Source: Naegleria lovaniensis (Eukaryota; Heterolobosea; Eutetramitea; Acrasida; Naegleriidae). Taken from it: a stretch of 64,000 bases of DNA. The position numbers were made by a program, and so were the translations under genes. The notes below the pieces were generated by a model. The model saw only the letters and a program-made list of their open reading frames with translations, ran no database searches and was not told where the DNA came from. Below, piece by piece: positions 1 to 10,227 of the stretch; the stretch's first letter is position 1, and every line of letters begins with the position of its first letter. The stretch lies in contig NW_025407829.1 in assembly GCF_003324165.1 (NCBI RefSeq), positions 434,001-498,000 on the forward strand. Reading direction: 5' to 3'.

Positions 1-1231
1 TAATTACTCTTGATATATTAGAAACGGACGAAGAAGATTTTAAAAAAGAAGTTCGAGTCATGAATTCACTTTCTCATCCCAACATCGTTGCGTTTTATGG
101 CTTGAGCATGTGTGAAAGAGAACGGAGATTAATTGTTGAGCTTGTTGATGGAGGAAACTTACAAAATTTCATTTATAATTTGAAAATTGGAAATATGAAG
201 GCCAATTTTGGAAGGAAAATTAAGATTTTACTGGATGTTGCTAATGGATTAACTTACTTGCACCAAAGAAATCCTGCTGTGGTACATAGGTGAGTTTTAG
301 AATGATATTGTATTGGTTCATTGATGTTTTTCAGAGACTTAAAGCCTGCAAATATTTTAATGATGACAAGCTCGAGCGGTTGCTGTAAGATTTGCGACTT
401 TGGGCTTTCAAAATTTGGCCAATTAAGCTTGGGTACTGTAAGAATAGGGACATTCTTTTATATGGCAGTAAGTACATTTCGGATCCAATGAATATGAATT
501 TCTGGCGTGTCATTTATTTCTACATGTGCATTTCGAATTGGTCAATTAGCCAGTAAGTTTTTTCAACCATACTTCTTAATAACTGTTATTCACAATATCA
601 TTAGGAAATTATTGCACCAAAATCTAACGCGATAAATATGAAAATTCCAACCGTTTCTCGCCATTCATCTCCAACAACGGAAGCTGTTTTCACAGAAAAT
701 GAAGGTTTCCAATTAGACCAAGTGATTGACGAAGCTGCATTGTTTGAAGATGAAGCAATCTATGGCCCACCTGTTGACATTTATTCATTGGTATTATATT
801 TTGGGAATTATTTTTTGAAGAGAGCCCTTACGAATTTAAAAACAAAGACAAGCTGTGTCTCTACAGGAATCCAGAATTTAACAAACTTCATGCATGTCCA
901 ACTCACAAAATTATTAACATGATTTCGTGTGGTCTGAGACCACTAATTCCGTTCAAGTCAGAGCGTGAATGTTGTGAATGGTTGCAATTATATTATGGAG
1001 CAGATTTAAACTTTAAGGACTTGTTTCCATTTGTTATTCGCTATTTACAATTAATGAAGATGTGTTGGAAACAAAATCCAGATGAAAGACCTTCTGCCTC
1101 GCAAGGTATGTAATCAACATGTTTGGTGGAAAAACAAATATTGATTTGGGTTGAATTTAACAACAACAATAGTTGCAAAGACTCTTAACCAAATTTTAGA
1201 AGATTATGAAAATTGTGTAAATATGAGGTGA
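1..1231 (+). CDS. Protein kinase domain protein, 5' end outside window, one apparent frameshift
   Basis: Exons read as 1-289, 335-467, 605-1105 and 1173-1231; the gene begins before the window, so the glycine loop and the VAIK lysine are not seen. Visible kinase parts in order: the alpha-C region with MNSLSHPNIVAFYG, the catalytic loop HRDLKPANIL (split by intron 1), DFGLSKFG, GTFFYMA, then DIYS...FWELFF and the terminal RPSASQ motif. The Leu-rich style and HPNIVAFYG resemble tyrosine-kinase-like (TKL) or STE kinases, which are abundant in amoebae. The APE motif is degenerate (MAEIIAP) and a loop of about 50 residues follows. Near base 790 the frame shifts: the frame ending DIYSL and the frame starting GIIFWELFF overlap by one base at TTGGTATT, so one G seems missing. 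With that shift the protein is continuous. Substrate unknown. Confidence 0.8.
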
Positions 1232-1566
1232 AAATCTCGTGGTTATTCAAATTATCAATCTGCTCTTTGCTATTTATTTTGAGTCACAAGGTATTGATTG
1301 AAATACTGACTCATGCAGTTTGTTGTGTCAGCTTCTTTCTTTTGGACACGCGTCGTTGTAAAGGGTTTGAATGAACAACAACAATCGTTTCAGAAAAAAA
1401 TCGCAAAGCTAGCCAGAGGCCTTTTTTATTGTTTTGTAGATTTGATTGCATCAAGGTCGTCCTCTTCATCGGTATTACTGTACAATAACCGTATCGAATC
1501 ATCATCTCACAATAGTGTCTTTTGTGAATATTCTCATCATTTCCCGATACCTATAAACTCTTCATC
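1232..1566. other. Intergenic spacer upstream of signal peptide peptidase
   Basis: No gene is supported here. Short open frames on both strands lack homology-like features or ATG context. The stretch should hold the kinase 3' end signals and the promoter and leader of the signal peptide peptidase gene, but I cannot point to a specific element. Confidence 0.5.
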
Positions 1567-2583
1567 ATGGAAACAGAATTATTTACCAGCTACATTGCTC
1601 TGCTGATACATGCTGTAGTACCTATCATAATAGGTAGCAAACAATCTCTTTCATCTGGCCAAGTCGAATCTTTAGAAACAAAGGATGCCTTTATGTTTCC
1701 CGTGGTTGGATCGTGTGTCTTGTTCAGTTTATATTTATGTTTCAAATTCTTGAGCGAAGCTTGGATTAACTTTGTCATGAGTGCATACTTTACAATTTTG
1801 GGTATTGGAGCTATTGCAACAGCGTTACATCCATTGTTGAACGCCATTGTACCATATCATATGACCGATAAGAGCAAAGAAGGTGCTCAAAAGTATCGCT
1901 ACACCCTCCGTATTCCTGTTGTTGGTTGGACCTTTGAATTTTCGTTTGTTGACATTATTGGAACAATTATTGGAACTATTGCTGGTGGTATTTATATTTA
2001 CACAAAACATTGGATCACAAACAACATATTCGGAGAATGTTTCTCGATGGTTTCAATTCAATTAATTCAGTTAGGATCTTACAAGGTTGGAGCCATTCTT
2101 TTGATTGGTCTTTTCTTTTATGATATTTTCTGGGTCTTTGGAACTGAAGTCATGGTCACAGTAGCCAAGAAATTTGACGCTCCAATCAAGGTTGTTTGGC
2201 CTAAGGCTGGAGGCTTTTCTCTTTTGGGCTTGGGCGACATTGTCATTCCAGGCATTTTTGTTGCTCTCATGCTTCGATTTGATTATTATCTTTACAAGAA
2301 GTACAAGACAGGAGCCTTTTCCAAGACCTATTTCATTGTCACATTTATTTCTTACATTATTGGATTGGTCCTTACCATTGCTGTACTGCACATTTTCCGT
2401 GCCGGACAACCTGCCTTATTGTACATTGTACCTTGTGTTTTGGGAGGTTCTTTTATGACTGCTGTGTTTAAAGGACAAGTTAGCGAGTTGTTTGCTTATC
2501 ATGATGACAAGCTTTTAGAAATTGAAAATCCAGAGTTAGCCGAGCAAAAGAGAAGAGCTGCTGAGGAAAAGAAACAAGATTAA
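1567..2583 (+). CDS. Signal peptide peptidase (presenilin-type intramembrane aspartyl protease)
   Basis: Single-exon gene, 338 residues, ATG start. It belongs to the A22B family (SPP/HM13), which cleaves leftover signal peptides and tail-anchored proteins within the ER membrane. The two catalytic aspartates are seen in FFYDIFWVFG (Asp186) and GLGDIVIPG (Asp224), and the family PAL motif in QPALLYIVP (Pro282). Around nine hydrophobic segments fit the family. The tail is charged (KRRAAEEKKQD) without a classical KKxx ER retrieval signal. Length is close to the usual 340-380 residues. The orientation of the aspartates and the lack of a long lumenal N-terminal domain favour SPP over SPP-like (SPPL2) proteins. 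Confidence 0.95.
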   Translation: METELFTSYIALLIHAVVPIIIGSKQSLSSGQVESLETKDAFMFPVVGSCVLFSLYLCFKFLSEAWINFVMSAYFTILGIGAIATALHPLLNAIVPYHMTDKSKEGAQKYRYTLRIPVVGWTFEFSFVDIIGTIIGTIAGGIYIYTKHWITNNIFGECFSMVSIQLIQLGSYKVGAILLIGLFFYDIFWVFGTEVMVTVAKKFDAPIKVVWPKAGGFSLLGLGDIVIPGIFVALMLRFDYYLYKKYKTGAFSKTYFIVTFISYIIGLVLTIAVLHIFRAGQPALLYIVPCVLGGSFMTAVFKGQVSELFAYHDDKLLEIENPELAEQKRRAAEEKKQD

Positions 2584-2718
2584 TTTATTGATATTTTTGA
2601 CCAGTCTGGAGCGAATAATAAATTGATATTCTTCAAGTGCTCTCGTCTGAAGTGGTGTGTTAATACGTTCACAGACTCCGTTAGTGCTCTCCCACGAACA
2701 AACTCCGTAGCAAAAAAA

Positions 2719-4564
2719 ATGGCGTCAAAACTGACCTACTTGTCCATCATCACGATGGTGTTAATTGTTATTCTTTTGAATGCGACTTCATCACTCGCCA
2801 ACAAATTAACTCGTGAACAAATTAAACGATCAGTATTCATGAAAGGAAGATCTCTCAACGATGAAGAGGGATATATGAAGAGAATGGCTGAACATCCAAT
2901 TTATTCTAAACAACCTGTTTCGATCGAAGGAAGAGGACCTGTGATGAACGCTGATCAAAATCCTTTTGCTCATTCTGGCTTTTTCACAGTCAACAAGACA
3001 GTGGGTGGACAAATGTATTATGTATTCTTTGAATCACAAGACAAAAATCCAAATGCTCCCATCATTTTGTGGTATGTTTTGAAACTTCAACGAAGAGTTG
3101 GTACTAATTTTGAATCATTTTTGCTGTGAAATACTGTGACATTTAGGCTCCAAGGTGGACCAGGTAAGTTTGATGACTGCCAATATTGGCATTGTGTGAT
3201 GAATGTAACGTTGACATGTAAATTCCCAACACTTTCCGATCAGGTTGTTCAAGTGCTACTGGAATGCTCTTAGAGATGGGTCCGTATCGTATTAATCCAA
3301 AAACCTTGGACTTGTATCCAAATCCTAACACATGGAATCAAAAGGTGAGTCATGATTCAACATAACAGCATTGTTTTACTGTTTAATTCCCTTGAAGTAT
3401 GCTCTTTTATTTATTGACAACCCATTGGGCGCAGGCTTTTCACACATGCAAAACCCACAAGGTATGTTTTGAATTGTGAAGAGCTTTACTATAGAGTTGG
3501 TACTAATTTTGAATGAATTTCACTGTGAAATATTGTGACATTTAGGCTATGTTCACAATGAAGAACAAATGGCCAACGAGCTCTATTCCATGTTAATGCA
3601 ATTCTTTGACTTGTACAAACAATATCAATCCAATCCATTCTATGTATTTGGTGAAAGTTATGGTAAGTGATTCGCAACATGTGGAACGAACGATTGTGTG
3701 ACATTACACAACAATGAAAAATTTGTTCTAGCTGGAAAATATGTTCCATCCATTTCATACAAGATTGCAAATGAAGGTTTCAAGATTAATCTTCGTGGAT
3801 TTGGTATTGGTGATGGATTGACTCACTCATTGGTTCAAATGACAAACTATGATCAATATGCATATTCTTTGGGTCTTATTGATACTAAACAACAATTAGA
3901 AATTCAAAAAATTCAAGACAATGTTAAATCTTTAATTCTTCAAGAAAGATGGTTTGAGGCAACAAGCGCATGGGATGGTATCATGGCCGCTTTGAACAAT
4001 TACACTGGAGGAATTAATGTTTATGATGTCCGTGAATATGGAGATTATAACTTTGACTATTATTTGGCTTTCCTTAATCTTCCATCCACTAAGGTATTAA
4101 TGCACACTGTTGGAATTCAATACAATGATTGTGATGCTAAAGCTTATAGCGCCTTATATGCTGACATGTCCAAATCAGTCAAGTACAAGGTTGAGAGTTT
4201 GTTAAATAGAGGAGTGAGAGGTATTCTTTATAATGGGCAAGTGGATTTGATTATTAACATGGTTCAAACCAAGTGGATTGAAGAAATGAATTGGAAATTC
4301 TCTTCAGAATTCTATAATGCTGCACGAAAGCCATGGACTCTTAATAAGAAGATTGTTGGCTATGTGAAACAATATCAAAATCTCTACAAAGCTGAAGTGA
4401 ACTTGGCAGGTCATCTCAGTCCAATGGTAAGTATTAATGAATTTGTGTTGAAACTACAATTTTAATATATTTGTGATTTTCTGCAATGTGCTATAACACC
4501 CATTGCTTGGATGTGAAACTATTGTTGATAATAGGATCAACCTGAGCATTGCATGACATGGTAA
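2719..4564 (+). CDS. Serine carboxypeptidase (S10 family), 7 exons
   Basis: Exons 2719-3071, 3147-3163, 3244-3344, 3398-3461, 3546-3662, 3732-4426 and 4535-4564; together 459 codons including stop. The ATG is preceded by eight A. A signal peptide follows (hydrophobic LSIITMVLIVILLNATSSLA). Family motifs: LWLQGGPGCSS (oxyanion region, assembled over a 17-base exon), GESYAGKY with the catalytic Ser, GQVDLIIN with the Asp, and AGHLSPMDQPE with the His. It should be a lysosomal or secreted acid exopeptidase resembling CPVL-type enzymes. The last exon reads HCMTW then stops; the next frame continues HDMVTRFIENRPF, as S10 enzymes usually do, so one base may be missing near 4552. Introns 1 and 4 are nearly the same sequence (see findings). 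Confidence 0.92.
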
Positions 4565-4715
4565 CTCGATTCATTGAAAATAGACCTTTTTAATTGACAC
4601 GTGTTAACCTATTAAACAGACATATTTGCTCATCATTTCTTTTGTTCGTTCTGGTTGCACGTCGAGGTCAACAAGGACCTCAGTTGGGGTGTGATTGATT
4701 TCTCTTGAGAAAAAA

Positions 4716-6191
4716 ATGAAAGATCCCCGCCCAAGACCCATCCGCAATTTTCTTCTTCTCTTTGCTGATCGTTGTGATGAAACAACAACAACAACATCCA
4801 CACCACAAAACCCATCGAAAGGGAAAAAATCATCGTCTTCCCATCACAATGACCAAAACGATTTAATTAAACTTCAGGAGAAAGATTTAGCATGGGTTCA
4901 GGATGGCATCGGATACAAGACCCTCTTTCTTCGAATTCTTTCCTTTTTGGACCAATATGATTTGGCGCAGAGTGTTCAACCTGTGTGTAAATTATTTCAA
5001 AATTTTGCAAATTGTGATTTGTTATGGGAACAATTGTTTTGGAATTTGTTCACTCATCATTTTGAGCTCACAAAAGAAGAAATCTCTGAAAAGTATTTGA
5101 ACCCTCCAAACCTAGATTCAAGGTTAGGTATTTACACCCAACAAACTCTAATTCCTGAAAAATCTTGGAAATTCAAAGTTGTTAATGGTGTGAGATTGTA
5201 CTATTTAAATCACACCACCGACAGCTATAGCAGTAGTACTCCAGGAGAATCTGGTATTTGGAGATTGGAATGTTCAGAGTGTGGGGCAGATTTTCATCAC
5301 AGAGAACCATATATTTATGATGAAGAATCAGAAGATTATTTACATTTGGATTGTGTGGATAAGGAAAGATTTCATGAAAAGGTTGAACATTATGCTCAAT
5401 TCCAAATAGCAAGTTATTTTTCAAGAAAAGTGATCATTGAGACCTTCTTTAGAAGACGTTTAATTGGCAAGAATGAAGATGATGAAGTATCTGAAGAATC
5501 TGTGGTCGAGTACACTTGTGATGTTTGTGGAGATCCCATTCACACAATCAGATATTCATGTCTTGATTGTGAGTTTGATCTTTGTGGATACTGTTGTGAA
5601 AAGTTAGTTTATAATCAAAAAGGAGTTGACATGCCATTTTGCAAAGGAGTAGAACATCCACTCGATCATACATTCCTCACTGTTGGGCAAGAATATTGTG
5701 ACACGTATTCATGCAATTTATGTAAGGAAAAGATTCGTGGATTTAGATATCACGACCCTTCCAAAGACAACTTTGATCTTTGTACATTGTGTTTCAAAAC
5801 AAAACGTGATCCCAATATTGACTATGAAAAAATGGATCATCATGAAGAGATTGTTACTGAAGCATTCTATGCAGAACTATGTCACAAGATGCATCTTCAA
5901 GAATTGAAAGAAGTCTACAAGAATGTATTTGACATGACGGTCAAGGGAGCGAAATCTGAACTTGCTGACGAATTGTTGGAATTATTGGAAGAGAAAAAAG
6001 AAAGAAATACTCGCCCTAGATTGTGCACACTTGTTTCTAATGTACCTAGATTTTGTTGTAAAGATGATGAAGGTAATGTGTTGACAAAAGATGCTATGGA
6101 CGCATTGGTTGCAAGTTTGGATTTGGTTGAGGAAAAGGTGAAACCTCCCAAAAAGAAATCAAAAAAAGCCATCGTTGATGATGAGGAATAG
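4716..6191 (+). CDS. F-box protein with ZZ-type zinc fingers and SAP-like tail
   Basis: Single exon, 491 residues; the ATG at 4716 follows a run of A and is preferred to the in-frame TTG 21 bases earlier. After a Ser/Thr-rich start, an F-box-like helix set lies around residues 65-110 (LFLRILSFLDQYDLAQSV followed by CKLFQNFANCDLLWEQLF). A Cys/His cluster (CSECGADFHHRE...H..C) is followed by two ZZ-like fingers, CDVCGDPIHTIRYSCLDC and CNLCKEKIRGFRYHDPSK, each with a later Cys pair and His. Near residues 390-430 a SAP-like helix pair (LQELKEVYKNVF...GAKSELADELLELL) is seen. The tail is basic then acidic. Probably a substrate adaptor of an SCF-type ubiquitin ligase; the target is unknown. Confidence 0.8.
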   Translation: MKDPRPRPIRNFLLLFADRCDETTTTTSTPQNPSKGKKSSSSHHNDQNDLIKLQEKDLAWVQDGIGYKTLFLRILSFLDQYDLAQSVQPVCKLFQNFANCDLLWEQLFWNLFTHHFELTKEEISEKYLNPPNLDSRLGIYTQQTLIPEKSWKFKVVNGVRLYYLNHTTDSYSSSTPGESGIWRLECSECGADFHHREPYIYDEESEDYLHLDCVDKERFHEKVEHYAQFQIASYFSRKVIIETFFRRRLIGKNEDDEVSEESVVEYTCDVCGDPIHTIRYSCLDCEFDLCGYCCEKLVYNQKGVDMPFCKGVEHPLDHTFLTVGQEYCDTYSCNLCKEKIRGFRYHDPSKDNFDLCTLCFKTKRDPNIDYEKMDHHEEIVTEAFYAELCHKMHLQELKEVYKNVFDMTVKGAKSELADELLELLEEKKERNTRPRLCTLVSNVPRFCCKDDEGNVLTKDAMDALVASLDLVEEKVKPPKKKSKKAIVDDEE

Positions 6192-6279
6192 GAAATTCGA
6201 ATGTTACACTTGAAACTGTACCTGGTACTGCCAACGCATGCCTTAAGATTGAAATAAATTAGTGCCTCAACCAAAAAAA

Positions 6280-7863
6280 ATGCAACCACTGTCCGTCGTA
6301 ACGAACAACAACAACCCTTTGGATGCGGAGAAAATGATGCAAGATGATGACTTGGAAATATTATATGGATTTGAATGCATTACTAATGATGTCATTGAAC
6401 ATGATATCATTCCTTTTGTAGATTACCATAGTCTGATCACAGTAATTCCGTTAGTTTCAAAGACTTGGTACCATATGGCAAACAAAGTAGGCATGTGGTT
6501 TACTATTGTTTGTAAAGAGTGCGGAATTCATGCAGAAAATCTTTCAAATTACGTTACATGTTGTAAAATTAATAATATTCGGAACAGAAATTCTACAAGC
6601 TGGGATAGTTACTTGTTTGATGAAGATTTGTATATATTGAAGAGATTGTATTACACTATTCGTAAATTGTTTCCAACAAAATTGTTAACACCAAACGAGG
6701 ACACGTCCCGACAATTTAGAATACCTGATTTGATCACAAGAGACCCAAACAATCCACATGTTTTAATATTTAACAACCAAAGGTTCAAGGAAAATACTTT
6801 TGGTTTTGATCTTAATTTAATGAGTGACAAAAGAATTCCAAACTTGTTGTTTCTTCCAACTCCAAAACCATCTCTTGGAGAAAGCACCGAAAGTCATGAC
6901 TCTGCCCCACAAGAAAATACAGTGCCAGACCGAGACATTTCTCAATTGGTTCCTGTGTATTACTTTGAGGTTGGAACAATGGAACTTGATAGCGAGTTAA
7001 AAACACCAACCATTACATCACCTACAACACCTCTCTCTTCAGCATCTACGTTCTCTCCAAACATATCTACTCAAAAATCAAGACGAGTCTTTGAAAAGAA
7101 GGAAAAGCGTGGAAGAAACTCCATTGGGGTATTGCATGCATGCTATCAAACAAGACGACAAGTGGGTTGGGATGAATGTGGCGCAGGATTTCATAGCGAT
7201 GATGGTAAAGTTTTTGTCGCAGAGGGTGGCAGTGATTTTGATATTTTGATCAAAGAAAAAAAGCCTATACTTGGAGATACGTTAGGATGTGGTGTATTAG
7301 CTAACAATGGACAGGGAATTGCTTTCTTCACGTTGAATGGCAGATTCATGGCGTCACCATTCACTGTTAAAACAACAAAAGAGGACATGAGGTTCGGGCT
7401 TGGATTTTGGAAGAATGAGAAGGTGGTTTGCAACTTTGGTCAAATCCCTTTTCAATACAACATTACCAATGTATTCGACGATGTTGAAAGATATCTAGGA
7501 GACCATCCAGTGGATAATCTACCTGCTCTATCAGATTCAGGATACTCGTATGAAAGAGAAACAGTCACTGGTCTTTTGGATCGATTGTCAACTCTCAGAC
7601 TCAGATTAAACAGAGCTAGTGAACATTTAAACATGGTATCTAGAGCTGTAAGAGGAATGGATTTATCACCCTCTTGGTTCGAATCTGATGAAGAATTTGA
7701 CGACAACGCTGGCTCTGACTACCAACCTTCTGAATCAGAATCATCACAAGATGACGAGGTACAAGAGCAAGCTCAATTTAGTGATCCAGAGGAAGAAGAA
7801 AGCAGTTACGAGGAAGAAGGCCAAAACGGTGGTGCAGAGATGGACACTGGTGAAGAAGAATAA
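6280..7863 (+). CDS. F-box-like / SPRY (B30.2) domain protein
   Basis: Single exon, 527 residues. The ATG at 6280 follows eight A; the in-frame GTG at 6262 is not used. The N-terminus has an F-box-like stretch (ITNDVIEHDIIPFVDYHSL, then LVSKTWYHMANKV). Residues about 280-400 form an SPRY domain: SIGVLHACYQTRRQVGWDEC, DGKVFVAEGG, GDTLGCGVLANNGQGIAFFT, LNGRFMASPF and GLGFWKNEKVVCNFG. SPRY domains bind protein ligands (for example in RanBP9 and SPSB proteins). The last 60 residues are strongly acidic. It follows the preceding F-box gene on the same strand by 88 bases, so the two may be an old tandem pair of ubiquitin-ligase adaptors, but they share no evident sequence outside the F-box region. 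Confidence 0.82.
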   Translation: MQPLSVVTNNNNPLDAEKMMQDDDLEILYGFECITNDVIEHDIIPFVDYHSLITVIPLVSKTWYHMANKVGMWFTIVCKECGIHAENLSNYVTCCKINNIRNRNSTSWDSYLFDEDLYILKRLYYTIRKLFPTKLLTPNEDTSRQFRIPDLITRDPNNPHVLIFNNQRFKENTFGFDLNLMSDKRIPNLLFLPTPKPSLGESTESHDSAPQENTVPDRDISQLVPVYYFEVGTMELDSELKTPTITSPTTPLSSASTFSPNISTQKSRRVFEKKEKRGRNSIGVLHACYQTRRQVGWDECGAGFHSDDGKVFVAEGGSDFDILIKEKKPILGDTLGCGVLANNGQGIAFFTLNGRFMASPFTVKTTKEDMRFGLGFWKNEKVVCNFGQIPFQYNITNVFDDVERYLGDHPVDNLPALSDSGYSYERETVTGLLDRLSTLRLRLNRASEHLNMVSRAVRGMDLSPSWFESDEEFDDNAGSDYQPSESESSQDDEVQEQAQFSDPEEEESSYEEEGQNGGAEMDTGEEE

Positions 7864-7939
7864 TTTTTGCTTAGTTGCTGACAGCAGAAATTAGTTTAAT
7901 AACACGCGGCGTCGTTAATCATTCTTCTTATTCTCACTT

Positions 7940-8686
7940 TCAGAAATGCTTGTGACGCTTGTTGAGGTGCGGACGAAGAACTTCTGATATCAATGAAATG
8001 ACGTATTTGATAGTATTTCGATACACAGCAATAATTATGGCAACATGGACAACTCCTGTTAAAAAGGCGTACTTGATCCCAATGACGCTCCATACAAAAA
8101 TAAAAACAATGTAAACATAAAGAACCACAATGGCTGCGTGGAATAGCAAGTTAAAACTGAATCTAAAAGGAGTCGCAGTCGCAGCATTACTTGTTCCTCT
8201 TTGCAAAGGATTTGGAAAGGCACCAGTCTTTGAGTGAGCCACCGCATTGTTAATGAATGACACTGCGAAATTCATCATGAAAAAGTGCATTTTGATAAAT
8301 CCAAAAGCAGCTAGAGCACAATTTTTGTAAATTCGTTGATTAATTTCGTCTTCATCTGCATCATCATTCTCGTTAATAAAACCATCGAATAATCCTGCAA
8401 CATTATTTTCTAGGCAATAAAACCTGGCCCAAAAAACAATGTAAAACATAATTATTGTTCTAATAACACCAAAAATGATTTGTAAAGCCAACAACATCTT
8501 CGGCCACTTCACTCTTGGTTCCGTTCTCTGGTTTGACCCGGATATCGGATCTGTTGTTTTTGGAGACAGAGTGTAAGCTAAATAGCAAACGATAGGATCA
8601 CCCAAGATCGATCCCAAAGTCCCTGGGATCATCCATATTGAATTGAAAAAATCAAGCGGCGATATGGCGATGGGAAATAAAGTCAT
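7940..8686 (-). CDS. Multi-pass membrane protein of unknown function
   Basis: Single exon on the minus strand. The open frame extends upstream to 8872 but has no ATG there, so the start is taken as the ATG at 8686 (MTLFPIAISPL), giving 248 residues. About five hydrophobic segments are seen: around residues 5-35, MLLALQIIFGVIRTIIMFYI, FGFIKMHFFMMNFAVSFI, LLFHAAIVVLYVYIVFIFVW and FLTGVVHVAIIIAVY. An acidic loop (NENDDADEDEINQR) lies between segments two and three. I do not recognise a family. It is divergent from the actin gene, with which it shares a 335-base spacer. Confidence 0.6.
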   Translation of the reverse strand: MTLFPIAISPLDFFNSIWMIPGTLGSILGDPIVCYLAYTLSPKTTDPISGSNQRTEPRVKWPKMLLALQIIFGVIRTIIMFYIVFWARFYCLENNVAGLFDGFINENDDADEDEINQRIYKNCALAAFGFIKMHFFMMNFAVSFINNAVAHSKTGAFPNPLQRGTSNAATATPFRFSFNLLFHAAIVVLYVYIVFIFVWSVIGIKYAFLTGVVHVAIIIAVYRNTIKYVISLISEVLRPHLNKRHKHF

Positions 8687-9021
8687 TATTTTTAAAACGC
8701 TCGTGTGAAAAAGTCTCGTGCTACATACTGGCCTTTGTCTTGATCGTTTATGAGGCAAACGAATTCCATTGTGAAGCAAGCAAGTTTGATTCTCAATGGA
8801 TGAAGATACTCGAGAAATCAAACTGCTTGCTTCACCGTCAATTATCCAACCAAAGATGCGCTTCACACTCAACCGATCTTGCGCAAAAGTTTACAATTGC
8901 CAGCACAGTATCTCGGCTGTAATGGATCGAAATTTTTAAGGCAAGCCTTAATCACTCAAAAAAATTTCTCATCACTTCTCTCTGACTTTCGCTCAAAAGC
9001 AGATACCAACAAACATACAAC
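8687..9021. promoter_or_regulatory. Shared spacer of the divergent membrane protein and actin genes
   Basis: The two genes are transcribed away from each other, so both promoters must lie here. The open frame of the minus-strand gene continues into this stretch without an ATG, which may be leader sequence. No clear TATA element or repeated motif was found. Confidence 0.4.
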
Positions 9022-10152
9022 ATGGCAGAAGATATTCAAGCACTCGTCGTCGACAACGGATCTGGTATGTGTAAGGCAGGTTTTGCTGGTGATGATGCAC
9101 CAAGATCTGTGTTCCCTTCCATTGTGGGTAAACCAAAGCAAAAGTCCATCATGGTCGGCATGGGTAACAAGGATGCCTTTGTCGGTGATGAAGCTCAATC
9201 CAAGAGAGGTATTTTGACTTTGAAGTACCCAATTGAACATGGTATTGTTACCAATTGGGACGACATGTCATTGATCTGGCACCATACTTTCTACAATGAA
9301 TTGAGAGTCACTCCTGAGGAACACCCAGTCTTGTTGACTGAGGCTCCATTGAACCCAAAGGAAAACAGAGAGAGAATGACTAAAATCATGTTCGAAACCT
9401 TCTCAGTTCCAGCCATGTATGTTGCTATTCAAGCTGTTTTGTCTTTGTATGCCTCTGGTCGTACCACTGGTATGGTTATTGACTCTGGAGATGGTGTTAC
9501 TCACACTGTTCCAATCTATGAAGGCTACTCCCTTCCTCACGCCATTTTGAGAATTAACTTGGCTGGTAGAGACTTGACTGATTACATGGTGAGAATTTTG
9601 AGTGAAAGAGGATATTCATTCGTCTCCAGCGCCGAGAGAGAAATTGTCAGAGATATTAAGGAGAAGCTTTGCTATGTTGCTGGTGATTTTGAAACCGAGA
9701 TGAATACTTACCAAACTAACCCAGCAAGTATTGACAAGACTTATGAACTTCCTGATGGTAATGTCATCACAGTCGGTAATGAAAGATTTAGATGTCCAGA
9801 AGTATTGTTCAAACCAAGCATGATTGGTATGGAACAAGACGGTATGGCAGATACTGCCTACAACACTATTCAAAAGTGTGATGTTGATATTAGAAAGGAC
9901 TTGTATAACAACATTGTCATGTCAGGAGGTACCACAATGTTTGAAGGTATTCCAGAGAGATTGACAAAGGAAGTAACTGTTTTGGCTCCAGCTTCAATGA
10001 AGATTAAGGTTGTTGCTCCACCTGAAAGAAAATATTCTGTCTGGATTGGTGGTTCCATTTTGGCTTCTTTGTCTACCTTCCAACAAATGTGGATTAGTAA
10101 GGAGGAATATGAGGATAACGGACCTCAAATTGTTCACAGAAAGTGTTTCTAA
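9022..10152 (+). CDS. Actin, divergent paralogue
   Basis: Single exon, 376 residues, the usual actin length, ending in IVHRKCF. Nucleotide-binding signatures are intact: [17 protein letters not shown] at the start, [16 protein letters not shown], the adenosine-binding GGTTMFEGI and the terminal [18 protein letters not shown]. The D-loop region reads [17 protein letters not shown], as I recall for Naegleria actins. Compared with canonical actins it differs at many conserved places: [10 protein letters not shown] instead of [29 protein letters not shown] in subdomain 4, [20 protein letters not shown] and [19 protein letters not shown]. These suggest a second-class actin rather than the main cytoplasmic isoform. 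No intron, as in most Naegleria actin genes. Confidence 0.97.
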   Translation: MAEDIQALVVDNGSGMCKAGFAGDDAPRSVFPSIVGKPKQKSIMVGMGNKDAFVGDEAQSKRGILTLKYPIEHGIVTNWDDMSLIWHHTFYNELRVTPEEHPVLLTEAPLNPKENRERMTKIMFETFSVPAMYVAIQAVLSLYASGRTTGMVIDSGDGVTHTVPIYEGYSLPHAILRINLAGRDLTDYMVRILSERGYSFVSSAEREIVRDIKEKLCYVAGDFETEMNTYQTNPASIDKTYELPDGNVITVGNERFRCPEVLFKPSMIGMEQDGMADTAYNTIQKCDVDIRKDLYNNIVMSGGTTMFEGIPERLTKEVTVLAPASMKIKVVAPPERKYSVWIGGSILASLSTFQQMWISKEEYEDNGPQIVHRKCF

Positions 10153-10227
10153 ACTCTTGTATGGACAATGCCAATGTAACAGTAAAATGATGAATTATCC
10201 CAAATAATGTACTTACATGAATGTTTA

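Noticed and set aside
8687-8872. Upstream extension of the minus-strand membrane protein
   Set aside because: The frame is open but has no ATG, and it lies in the shared promoter region with actin.
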